A DNA stretch of 64,000 nucleotides from Pempheris klunzingeri (lineage: Eukaryota; Chordata; Actinopteri; Acropomatiformes; Pempheridae), in assembly GCF_042242105.1 (NCBI RefSeq), contig NC_092029.1, positions 10,967,885 through 11,031,884 of the forward strand. The letters are read 5' to 3'. The notes under the pieces were generated by a model, which worked only from the letters and a program-made list of their open reading frames with translations, had not been told where the DNA came from and ran no database searches. The stretch's first letter is position 1. Every line of letters starts with the position of its first letter. This document shows, piece after piece, positions 51,201 through 62,738 of the stretch. A program made the position numbers and the translations under genes.

Positions 51201-54200
51201 ACCCCAACCCCATTTAGTGAAATGGGTTCAATCATAACTTGTTTTTGTTTGCCTTGGTTGCTCATTCCTAAGTGGAAACTAATTACCCTTTTTCCAAACA
51301 GTCCCAGTAACTAAGGAGCACCAGATACCAAAGTTAGGAATTAAAAGTCTCGTTTTGCTCTTTCCTCTTTGTCCTTACACAGCACCCAAAGAACCATGAA
51401 TATTAGTTAGTTACTATAGTTTGTGTGCAGTTTTTTTTATGGACAGAAAAGTTAAACACCTGCCTCTGGAGCTTTTAGAGCCCCTCAAGAGTCAGGTGGT
51501 TGTATACAGTGAGAACAAATTGCATATCTGCAGCGGTTGGTAGGGGAGGGCTGAGGTGCACATTTGTCATAGTGTGAGATGCTTAGATCTCATATAGAGA
51601 ACCTTTTGAATAGGCCACTATCAATAAGACAATAACAATAAGCTGCCCCTATCCCTGTTTTGATACTACTGGCACCCAGTGTTTGTTTATTGTAGCAGCC
51701 TTGAGGCTTGTGTTTGTCCAGTCAGCAACTTTTTGTGCTGTTACCCTGAGAGCACGTTTTTTTGGGAGATGGGAACTGTGGCCTAGACACTAAATTTAGA
51801 CCAGTGTTTCTCCAGTTGGTGAAAAAAACATTTCAGGAAAAGTTCCTGCATTGGAAACGTGGTGGAATTATCTAGAAATTGCACAGCTTTCTCTCTAAAT
51901 CCTAATTTTTTCTCTTAATACCTCTGTGAACCACAGTGAACCTTTTTTTCTTTGTCCTTAATGCCCTGTTTCCTTCATCTGTAGGTGGGAAGCTGTGGTC
52001 TCACATCGGAAAGTACCTGCGTAATTCCAGCCCAGAGGAGAGCTTTGACATTCCTTTCATCCAGAAAAGTCACACAGCAGCTATACACTCTCCACAACAT
52101 GCTGTACCACAGCTGGATGGAGGCTCCGCCAGCGCTGGTTCTGGTCCAGGTGCTTGTTCTGATGTCTCAGGGCTGCAGAACGAAGGGGAGAACATCATCA
52201 CGTCTGCTCTGAAAAGGGTTCTTCTTCCCAGGCTTATTGAAAAAACTGGGGCCCAGTCAGACTCTGGAGCCACCTCTGAGGAAGAGTGCACCAACAGCTA
52301 TTTGACACTTTGCAATGAGTATGAACAAGACAAAGTAGAACCTGATGCACTAGAGGAGGAGGAGGAGAAGAGTGAACAAGAAATGCTGTCCCTGGAAGTG
52401 CCCATAGCGACAACCACCACTTCCTCTCGTAGCCGCTCACTGCTTAGCAACGACAGCCTCTCTTCACCTATCAGCTCTCAGGAACTGGGCTTTTTCACCG
52501 AGTCGTCTGACAAAAGTGGCCACACTTTTGACAATGAGCAATACCGATGCGAAGGACAGGACCACAGTGAAGTCTTCAGTCCTTTGCCCTCCCCTGCCGT
52601 GCCTCTGTCTTTGGACCAGTCCAAGCACACGCCAATGGAGTTTTTCCGTATTGACAGCAAAGACAGTGCAAGTGAGGTGACCTGTCTCGACTTGGGAGAG
52701 CAGCGCCCCCCTCAGAAGCAGATCCCCGTCTTTTCTACATCTGACTTGGGCTCGGATGTCACTGAGGATCTTCCAGAGCTGGCTCAGGAGGTCAGGGGCC
52801 ACAGCTCAGAGTTTTGGGGGTTGGACTGCAGTGATAAAGACTCCAACGAGTCAGTGCCAGTTATCTCTTTTAAAGAGGCTGTAGTTGAGGATGAGGGTCA
52901 TCCACCAGACCTTTTGGTCAACCTGCCTGTAACGAGTGGGACTGTAGACTCTTTACAGGAGGAGTTAGAGATTTCAGGGGTGTGTCTGGGCCTCGAGGCC
53001 ACAGCCTCTCCTCAGAAGTTCATCCAGCCTGATGTTTTACAGCTTCACAGCCAGCCTGAGGAGGGGGAGGAGCAGCCACTGGAGCAGGAGCTTTCATCTT
53101 TGTGTACAGCATCTGCAACTTGTGACACCAGTGCTGCTTCGTCCTCTCCCTTCAACTCAATTTGGGATGACTGCAGCTTGGTATTTGGACAAGAGGCCTC
53201 TGACAAAATGGTGGTTCATCCTGCATGCCAAAATAATGACCTTCCTCTTGACCTTCCAGTTACTGACTCGCAGACTGAGAAACTAGAGGCGAATTCAAAC
53301 ACATACTTGTTTCCAGACCCCAGTGACAACAGCACAGGCTCCACCACAGCCACAAACGGGACTGAGGCCTGTGCAGTGGTTGAGAGTTTATTAGGTCTTG
53401 ATGGTGAATCATCAAGAGTTATTAGTAATACAGGTGGCAGCGAATTTGATAAAGAAGTATCACGGCTGTTTGCAGAGCTGGACGAGCTGTCGTTGGCTGC
53501 ATCCCAAGCTCGTATTCCAGAGGAGTTTGTACGCTGCTGGGCAGTAGAGATGGTGACAGCCCTGGATTCTCTGCACCAAGAGGGCATCGTCTGTGGAGAT
53601 CTAAACCCCAACAACATCCTGCTCGACCACCAAGGTTAGACATCCTTTATTACCACTTTCATGGCACAGTGTTGTTGACAAGAATTCCCGTAAAAATTGT
53701 TTTTTTTCTGTTAGATCCCACAATCTTTTCATTTGTTTTATAACTCTCCTAGAGCTTAAAGTGTGAAGCCCTCTTAGATTATAATGCACAGAGATGACAG
53801 TTTGTCTTTAAGTGTATCTCGGTTTGACTGAGTTTTTGCAATATTAGCCGGAATACTGCTAAACAACAATACCACAACTCTGTCGTCCAGCTCAGTGCAC
53901 AATACAGCTGTGGGTCTCATCAAAATGGAATCACAGTGAACAGAGGATGAACTACGCAGCAGGAGGAATCATTTACAGACTATTGGATGGCCTCTTGAGA
54001 GTTTAACCGCAGGTATTTCAGAAGTAAATAGTTCAATAAAGACCGAATGAAAATCCTATTGACTCTTGGTGGCATCTGCTCATATTTCTCTTAGACAAGC
54101 ATAAAAGGACATCCCTCTGAGGATGTCATTTTGCTTCTTTTCTCCAACAAAAAAGGAATTACTTATATGAGGTCAAGATCTCTGCTAATCCCTCTGGTAG

Positions 54201-57200
54201 GGCAGATAGTATTTGACTGAGGTACTGTCTGTCAGTCAACCACAATGCAATCTATTTACTACTAGCCTCTTTCAGAGGCGAAAGTGTTGCTCCACCAGGA
54301 GGTCACAGATTCCCCCTCAACTTCTTCTTTTGTTGTCCTACAATCATCTCTCTCCACCTCGTTATCAACAAGCGTCTAATTAGCTGAGTGGCTGTTTTCG
54401 TCTCCCTGGTGGTAATTATTGTTCTAAAGGGCCCATCAACGGCGTAGTGTGGTGCATCAGTCTGGCTAGCCCAGGCTAATGGCCACGGCTACCTAATGAC
54501 ACCATTAGTTCTAATGATAGCGTTAACGGGTAGCCGCTAAACAGGAGTAATCGCCGAGGCTGTGTGCTTGAAAAGCTCGCGGAGAGATGTAGAGAGGCAG
54601 AAAGGAACGGAGGAAGGAAGTGCTTTAAAGGTGAGTGAACGGTTTGAAAAGTAGCAAGTCGGAGTGACACTTGACTGTGGGGTTAACGAGAGGCAGCGCA
54701 TCAGATGAAAATCTCACGCTTCTACTTTCGGCTGAACACTTTCTCCCTCTGCCTGTCTCCTTAGGTCATGTTCAGATTACCTACTTCTGCAGCTGGATTG
54801 ATGTGGAAGACTCCATCGACAAAGAGGCCATTGCCAATATGTACTGTGCACCAGGTGAGACACCCGTATACATGCCAATGCACTTAATTTCTCTGGTTTC
54901 TCATGTGCACTCACTCCACACTTATTAATTAGGAACTTCACTTTGTTTGCGTTGCGTGTCAGACGGGAGATTTATGCGGGGTTAATTCTATGCAGGCATG
55001 CCATAAGTAGGCCACTTTCCGATGGTCACAAAACCCTCATTCATAGCCAGGCATGAATAAACAATCCAAGTGTACACAAACTGCTCTCTGAGTAGAAACC
55101 GGTGAACACTTCTTGACTATAAGATTGATAGAAATCCACAAACAAAGCTGCTCTTTCCACTCTGTTCTTCTGTAGTTAAATGAAACACCTCTGTAGTAAT
55201 TATAATGGCAGCGTTATATTACATCACTCAGAGGGGCTAATATCTGGAGGATAAAGTAGAAATACCTTTTTTTTTTTTTTTACTCCCAGTATGGAGAAGC
55301 TGGATATTGTAGTTCTGTCATTGGCCTATAGAGTGTGCTGTTGTGCAGCAGTGAGCCAGTGGTGGGGTACCCCCATGTGTTGCCCCCAACCGGCTTGTGG
55401 CAGCTCTGGCATGCTGTTTACAAGCTGCCTAAAACAAACTGCTGCTAGACTACAGCACCGTGTCCCTACTTAGCACTTCTGTGTGTGAGAGGGGGTGTTT
55501 GTGTATGTATGGAGGTGTGCATGCACATGCATTTGACATCTATGGGCTGACAGGTTTTCTTGTGTGTTGATGCTTTGAGCGTATGGCTTCACACCTCTGT
55601 GTGGAATGATTATGTGTGATGTGTTTATTACAACTTTCTTAAATATGCAGGGTGGATAAGTGTCAGCTGAAAACACTGGACGCACTCTGAGACGTGCACA
55701 ATGACCCTCACAGCCATTCACTGTCCCACGCACTTATATTATCACTCATATTCATTCTCTCTCGAGCCAGGAAGGTCACTTCAGATTTAAATCCTCCTTG
55801 TGACTAGAACATACAGTATGCCATTGCTGTAATAAATCTGAAAGCAACAAATGCTCTATCTAATATCCAAAGTGTGCATTTTTATTCCCTCAGCAACAGC
55901 TTGTTTAAAAGCCTACTAATGGAAATAGAAGCATGTGGAGGTATATAGTGGCCAGCAGTAGCTGACCTAAAGACATAGGCGTGAAGCTCAGCATAAGGAG
56001 CTTTCTGCATAATGTAGCCTAAAATTAGCCTAAAAGTACTAAACTGAGACATGTGTGACACTTAAGTCATTGTGTAATGTTCTTGTTAATGTAAGCAGGC
56101 AGAGATTTTTACACCCGAGAGTGGGATGGTAGGCTTGCAAGGTAAACTGTAAAATACTGAACAATATTGTCTTTTTAAAAATAAATTTGATGCTAAATTT
56201 TTTTTCAAAAAGATGGATTTTACGAGATATGCTTGACTTACAGTTGTGTGATTCAGAACTGCCTTCACAGTGCTGTAATAACCAAGTAAAGGAAAAGTTT
56301 AGGGCTGCAACCAATGATTATTTCCCCATCACATAGTTATTGATAGAGTATATTTTAGAACTGCTGCCCTCACAAGTCACATTTTGTCTGACCGACGTTT
56401 GTCAAAGAACTTTGAATTTTTCCCTTGAAATAAGTAAAATGAAACAAATACTCACACTTGAGAAGCTGTTAGCTGTTTCTTTACTTTTACAAATGATAAA
56501 TTTACATTCAAAATTCTCATTGAAAGATAATCTTTTAGTTTAAAGACAAATACAAGTGTAATCACTATTGGACTCAGTGTCTGTGGATGAAGGGTGGAGC
56601 CTTTAGGAGACAATAAAACTTTAAACTTGGCTTCATGTGAAAGTTGCACATCATCTACAGTAGCTCCTGATGCAATAAAAACGTTGGTCCCTTGTGGATC
56701 ATTGGATGCAATACACATTATCAGCCAGCAGGGGGTGTGTAATGCTGATGTTGAGCGACAGCAGCACTTCCACATCCACTGACGTCTTATTCAACCACTG
56801 GCAACTTTTCATCTTTTTCTTGTGAGCCTCTCGTTTCCACCTTTATTTGTTATTGCTGTAAATCTGAGTAAACGCACATTATACAATAATATCGATCACC
56901 TATTTTGCTTGCTTGTATTGTATTTAATACTTGCAAAACTCTACGTTTAGTACATCCGCGTATCTGTAGAAGTATGTGCTTGTGAGCACACATACACACT
57001 CTAACACAGAGGTTAGTGAGTGTGTGTCTCTCCTGCCCTTGTTATGTATTGCTGTTTATCCAGACAGGGTCAGCTCTAGTGATGGCTTCATTCCTGATGA
57101 CAGATTTATGACTGTTTGCCAGAAAGCTAGCAGGGGGCCTGCTGTGACCGTATGTGCGAGTGTGTGTGTGTGTGTGTGTCTGCGTAAGACGGAGGGAAAC

Positions 57201-57578
57201 ATGTTTTTAAAACGCACACATTCACACCCAAATAATACGGGAGTGGACTCGGAAAATACAGTGGCAGGGTATTAATCTATTTATTCTACACTTCTGCTTA
57301 TTTACATTCTCACCATTTGATCATTATTGATAAACATCAGATGGCTGGTGTTTTGTTCTCTAATAAGAAAAAAAAAACCAAGCTGTTGAGTGACTGACTC
57401 TGTGACGCAGCCTAATTTGAGCAGAAATGGGAATTGTTTATTGTTCTATTGAGAGGGAACCAAGGCCAAAACCGACTGACTTCAGTGTCTAAGAAAAGGG
57501 AAATTCAGTATTCTTCCCCTCTGAGGTAACAAGTCAGTTACTGAGGACTCCATCATCACACTCGCTGTTTGTTTCTAC

Positions 57579-57611
<33 letters not shown>

Positions 57612-58913
57612 CTTGTACCTGCTCAGCCACAGTATGATCTCATGGAAGATAAAGTTCAGTTCCCCTTTTGACACCAAGCTGTCATCTCATTGTTCTAAAA
57701 AGCTTTACAAGTAAGGAATTGTACCCTGGCAGTACCTCTGCTTTATCATTTGAATATGTTCATATATTATTATTAGATGAAACATGGGATGGCTTTAGGT
57801 TGCTTTTTGAAGACGCACCTTGTTTGGTTTTACCATTTTAACTGAGCCTCCGCAGCTCATAAGACACACACGCAGTCTTGGAACATCGCACAGCGATTCC
57901 TCCTTACTTCCTACCTGCATGTACTTAACTTCCTCTTTCAACAATGACTGTCGGTTACGTTTTTAGGGAAGTCAGTCTAAGAGGAGAAGAGAGAAAGTTC
58001 CTTATGGCCCCCAGGAGAGAAGATGGACTGTGATTAAGATACAAAACAGGAGGGAACTGCATTGTTGAGGGGAAAGGGAAGAAGAGGCCACGAGGTGAAC
58101 ACACTGTATTGTTGTACCAGTGTATCTGAACTTCTCAGTATCCTCTTGTTTTCTTAGAGTTCTTAGGATTCATTTTGAAAGTTTTTCATATGCTGTTCAA
58201 GAAAGAAAATTCCAGGTTAGAGGAGGGTTGGGGAAAATTTGAAAATGTACACATCACAGTGTAACAGTGGGGTTTGAATGACCCATGGCCTCTGGATACA
58301 GTTAATTCTCCCTTCTCGTCCTCTTTCCCTCCGTCTCCCTTTCTCCCTGCCTCGCTCTGACAGAGCGGTAAGTGTAGCCAGCTCCACTGTACTCTCCCTG
58401 CAGCTCCTTAGACATTAATCCATTGTGATGACATCGACCTTGCTCTGAGACGTGTGCGTGTGTGTGTGTGTCCAGCATTTTCCCTCCAGCTCATAACTAC
58501 GCAGGTATCACTAGTCCGTTCAATGACGATCTTCTCTCCTTGGCTGTCAAAACAGTAGTCCTGGGGAGCCCTGAAGACTGGTTGCTCAGTTGGCTGTGAG
58601 TGTGTGTTTGTGAGTGTGTGTATGTGTGTATATGTGTATACGAAACGCGCAAGTCGTATCATAGCCCTCTCTAACCTTTGCTGCAAGAGAGCCGCACAGC
58701 CCCCTGGAGTTCCCAGCAGCCTTCAGGAGCTGAGGGGTCTTTGTCTCTTACACTCCCCCAGCTGAGGAGCCTGGTCTCTGGGCACACACAGCAGTGACCC
58801 TGGGTCCCGGCCCTCTGGAGAGAGCAGAGCAGAGCAGAGGGAAGCTGAGCGGCACAAGAGGCCATCTGGTACCCAGTGGAGCTAGCATACACACACACAC
58901 ACAAACACACACA

Positions 58914-58946
<33 letters not shown>

Positions 58947-61900
58947 AAACATTCGCTTTTGACTTTAGCAACCAAGTATCTGTTCCTGTGTCTTACTTAA
59001 ACACATACTGTGGATCAGAATCTCATCAAGCTAAACTGAAAGTGGAAAGACTTCACCTTGAGAGGGTTTTGTAGTCTTGTGTGCAGATACAAGTGTTAGT
59101 CTGTCATTAAGGTCTTGTGTTGGTCTTAAATGGAGTCACCCTGTAATACACACATCAGGGTTTGTTGATAATCGATTAATCGTTTCAGTTATTTTTCAAG
59201 CAAAAGATTTTCTGCTTTTTTCTTTTATCGTAAACTGAAAGTCTTTGCAGTTTGGGCTTTAACAGACAAAATAAGACATTATGACCTTGAGACATGAAAT
59301 CACTTAGTAAAGTTAGTAAAATGTGATTTCACTAATTTGTCACTGCGTCCTGACATTTTATAGACTTAACAGTTGATTAATTGAGAAAATAATCAGCAGA
59401 TGAATCGATAATAAAAATATAATAGTTAGTTGCAGCCTAAATCTGGTGTAGATTCTCTTCAGAAACAAAAAGACTAATAGTGCCGGGGTAAAGAGAAGTG
59501 AACAAAAATGTTATACTATTTGTTCTCAGTTGTTCCTGCTTTACATTTCTTGGTGTGCGTGTGTGTGTTGAAAGAGTGCGTGTGTGTTTGTGTTTGAGGT
59601 CAGGTCATGCAGATGGTGTGAAGTTGCAGCAGACGGTTTCCTCAATTTAACTGCTTTTTTATTATGCAAATCACCCTTTTATGAGACACACACTTGTTTG
59701 TGTGTGTCTGTGTGCGACTGTGTCCATGTTTTTGTGCTCATTTTGAATTAATTGTATCAATTCAATGAAACATTAAGTAATCTAAGATGTCATTTTGAAA
59801 CAGTGTTTAATGTTGAGGGTTTAAAAGCAAGATGCCTAAAAGGATATAATCCTGTAAGGGGTCTTATGCATTGAACTTCTAAGGTTAAGATCAGTGAATG
59901 GTTTTATACACATTTGGTTTTTTTTTATTTTACATTCATCACTAGTTGATTACTCTTCCCAGTGTTCTTCTCCAACACAGAAGTTATGTCTCTGCTTATT
60001 TACTTATCGATTAATTCTGTGTCTCCGCTCTTGTTTCAGAGGTGGGAGGTATCAGCGAGGAGACGGCAGCATGCGATTGGTGGAGTTTGGGCGCCATCCT
60101 GTTTGAGCTCCTGACCGGCACGGTGAGTCAAAAAGTACAAAAAAACGTTATCTTTGTTGCGAAGGTGTTGTGGGATGTCTGTAGGTGTCTTGGCTTTCAA
60201 CTCTCTCGCAGTCTTTGTGGTCTTGCCAGGTTGTGTGTGATTCTGCCTGCGTGTCTGCATGTGTTTGAGGTGGAGTTTGTTGCTTTGGTGTGTGTGTTAG
60301 TGTGTTTGTGTGTGCGAGTGAGGTGCGTCTTGGCTGCTGTCTCTTACTCTGGTTCTCGGGGAGTGCCAGGGGTGTCGGTGTGACTTTCTCCCCCAGCCTG
60401 AGCTCCATCTGCTGGGCCAGGGGGTCAGCTCTCACCGGGCCTCTTTGCTGGCTCCTGGAGTAGCGCTGGGCTTTGAGCACACCGATCCGAGGTCGGCGTG
60501 GAAGGTGAAGACCAGGGCAGCTCTCAAGGTGCTGGAACTCTGCTGGTCCAGGATCTGGGCTGTCTGAGGGGGCCACCTTTTAAGATAGGCTTGGGAGAAA
60601 AGGCAGCATCTCGTAGCCTTTTTGTTTGGAAGACAACAGATACATATTCAGCTGCTAAACATGTACATAAACACATGCACTTGCTAATTATAACTTGCTG
60701 CTCTCTTGAAGGACAAATGCACACACAGTAGCACACACAGACACCCAGTGCAGGTGCAGAGCGTCCCTTCAATTTTTCATTGTCTATTAAATTTGAATAA
60801 ATTCTAACTGATTGCCACTGGGCATATTTTCATATCAGCTATTGGTGGTTCCCATCGATGGCCCAAACATGAGTCGGGGTGTTATGTTAGTGCTATTATG
60901 TTTAACAATACACACCCACTTACCTGGGAAAAAAAGTCAGTCACACAGATGTCTCCTTTGATGATTATGTCTGGGTACAGTCCTGGCAATGATACACACA
61001 CACAGGCACACATAGTGTCTCTTGATCCTTGCAGGATAAGATCTTGCCTGGAGCAGTCTTGACTGCAGCTAGGAACACAGCCAGAACTCCTGCAGCACCT
61101 ATCAGCAGAGAGGGAGAGAGAGGCAACCAACCTAACTGATGGAAAAAAAACACACCGGCTCCCCAAGCTCGAAAGGCTTTTTCTTGCTGCACACGTTCTG
61201 TGCGAGCATTTTCATTTTGTAGGTTTAGATGCGCTGAAAGATGTGCTGTTGCAACATACAGTGATTACAGTGGTTATTAAGTATTTTAACAATAGGATGA
61301 AATTCTGTGGTTAAAAAATCACTCTTGTGTTCCCTTTCTCTCACCATTGAGATTAATTCATTGTTTTATTTTTCTGAGTGCAAAAATGTATTGTAATTGA
61401 CAGTTTGACTTTATCAGATTTTACTGTTAAAACCCTTCTGGCTAACTGTTGGCCCTTCCAGTAAAGTTGCTGTGTATGAACGATGTATAATGTATAAACA
61501 TGTCACTCTCTCTGTGATTCTCTGACACACACGGCAGTTCCAAGAAAGAGCAACAGTGGTTAAATCATTACTTTGTTGTAGTTGGTTTGATCAGTGTTGT
61601 TTCAGGTGCTCTGGCTCTTTAGTCTCCTCCTATTTGTCCAGTCCCGTTGCTCTCACATTGCCCTAGGCTCTGCGGGTGTCACTATATCTGTACCTGTAGC
61701 TCTCAGTCTGTCAGGTTTTCTTTGTTTTGATTGATAGTTATCTATTCTTTCCACCCCTCCTTCCCTCTGCTCAGTCTCTGCTGCGGTGCCATCCAGCAGG
61801 AATTGGTCGCCACACCGCTCTCAACATCCCCGAGTCTGTTTCAGAGGAGGCCAGATCTCTGCTGGAGCAGGTGAGGGTCTAGTGTGCCACTGATAACTTC

Positions 61901-62738
61901 TCTGTTTATATTTTAACGGTCACTACATGCTCAGAATTTAATTGAGTTGCCCACTGAAATAAATTTTCGCCACCTAAAAAAGATTTTTTTTGTAACACTT
62001 TATTTATTATCCATTCTTTATAAGTCACATGCACTTTAAAGTGGAGATTAAAGAACCGTGAACATGACTAATCCTACATTCACTGCTTTTTTAAAAGGGC
62101 TCGATTGAGTTAGGGGAATCTTGCATGGTGCATGTTATAATCTGTTACATTTTTAAATAAAGTAACTACTCTCAGGAATTACTAACAGTAATTCAACCTA
62201 CACAGAGTTTTTTTTTTTTTTGTCTTCAAAATGCCTATATGTGAAAGACCTCACAGTACTGAAAACACCATGAGATATGTATGTATTTTTCTGACAGATT
62301 ATAACAGATAAACACCCATCATACACATAGTGGACATACATTAATAACAGAGCATACACCACGATAATATCTTCAAGCTAATTTCAATCTGGTAATCTTT
62401 AGATGTATATTAATATGGTTAGCATGAATTTATCTCTGCTTAATGTGGCACAAATCTGTCATGAATGCAGTGCAGTCGTGCTGTGAAGGAGTGGTCATAC
62501 ACACTGAGCTTGTGTTAATGTTGTACAGTCTGTAGAAGGTTTTGTATGCATCAACTGTTAAAGTTGTGAATTTTTTTGGATGTGACTTTTTAGCTGCGAG
62601 TGTGTTTTATGGCCTCTGTCTCGTCCTCCTGTGCAGTTGCTCCAGTACAACCCAATGGAGAGACTGGGCGCAGGTGTGGGAGGTGTGGACGATATCAAAT
62701 CCCACCCTTTCTTTGCCACAGTGGACTGGCCCAAATAG
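42270..62738 (+). CDS. rps6kc1: ribosomal protein S6 kinase delta-1 (RPK118), PX-MIT-pseudokinase
   Basis: Sixteen coding exons: 42270-42371, 43405-43440, 44639-44759, 44995-45110, 45191-45284, 45381-45434, 45579-46001, 46962-47086, 47576-47674, 49624-49671, 50263-50395, 51985-53634, 54765-54854, 60040-60122, 61775-61870, 62637-62738; frame kept, 1123 residues (human about 1066). RPS6KC1 binds PI3P on early endosomes, sphingosine kinase 1 and peroxiredoxin-3. Visible: PX (about 9-125, [24 protein letters not shown]); MIT (about 274-345); kinase N-lobe from 378 with lysine K406 in FILK; a roughly 550-residue acidic/Ser-rich insert, mostly in the single 1650-nt exon; kinase C-lobe from about 955. 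HRD is C987-G988-D989 and the DFG position reads TYF (1006-1008), so catalysis is unlikely. APE (1029-1031) and DWWSLG are present. Intron 13 is 5.2 kb with repeats. Confidence 0.96.
42405..42700. repeat. GCTAAT/GCTAGC-rich cluster in rps6kc1 intron 1
   Basis: Dense GCTAAT, GTTAGCTAG, GCTAAC and AGCTAGC words in 42405-42490 and 42660-42700, immediately after exon 1. It resembles the patch at 25080 in snx9. Confidence 0.5.
49684..49709. repeat. (TG)n microsatellite
   Basis: About twelve TG units starting a few bases after the rps6kc1 exon 10 donor (49672). Its placement next to the donor is notable because GU repeats can recruit splicing factors such as CELF proteins. Confidence 0.85.
54340..54640. 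promoter_or_regulatory. candidate conserved intronic regulatory block
   Basis: Within 54375-54540 there are at least six homeodomain cores (CTAATTAG, GGTAATTATT, GCTAATGG, CCTAATGAC, CCATTAG, CTAATGATAG) plus GGGCCC and GTTAACG words, in unusually balanced, non-repetitive sequence. Located in rps6kc1 intron 12. No ORF explains it. Conservation is inferred from texture only. Confidence 0.3.
56301..56540 (+). mobile_element. diverged hAT-type MITE (AGGGCTGCAAC family)
   Basis: Starts AGGGCTGCAACCAATGATTA, the usual edge of a fish hAT-like MITE, followed by recognisable interior words (CAAATACTCAC, GAGAAGCTGTTAG). The far end is degraded near 56540. It lies in rps6kc1 intron 13. Confidence 0.6.
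56724..56738 (+). promoter_or_regulatory. weak CTCF-like motif
   Basis: GCCAGCAGGGGGTGT keeps the CCAGCAGGGGG core but has T instead of C in the GGC step. It lies in rps6kc1 intron 13. Confidence 0.25.
57582..57611. repeat. T30 homopolymer
   Basis: Thirty uninterrupted T residues in rps6kc1 intron 13. No LINE or SINE body is recognised beside it. The length is liable to sequencing or assembly error. Confidence 0.9.
58887..58947. repeat. compound (CA)n(TC)n microsatellite
   Basis: CA repeats with one interruption pass directly into about fifteen TC units in rps6kc1 intron 13. It creates spurious open frames on both strands. Confidence 0.9.
59163..59438 (-). mobile_element. hAT-type MITE (AGGGCTGCAAC family), minus orientation
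   Basis: Ends in GTTAGTTGCAGCCT, the reverse complement of the family edge, and begins with GATAATCGATTAATCG. The interior includes GACATTTTATAGAC and GAGAAAATAATCAGCAG, characteristic of the same dispersed teleost repeat seen at 56301, here in the opposite orientation and better preserved. Confidence 0.75.

Noticed and set aside
58408..58975. Several minus- and plus-strand ORFs near microsatellites
   Set aside because: They are caused by GT, CA and TC repeats, which stay open in many frames; no homologous protein recognised.
60148..60576. 142-codon minus-strand ORF in rps6kc1 intron 14
   Set aside because: Gln/Thr-rich reading of a GTGT-rich intron with no domain or splice support.
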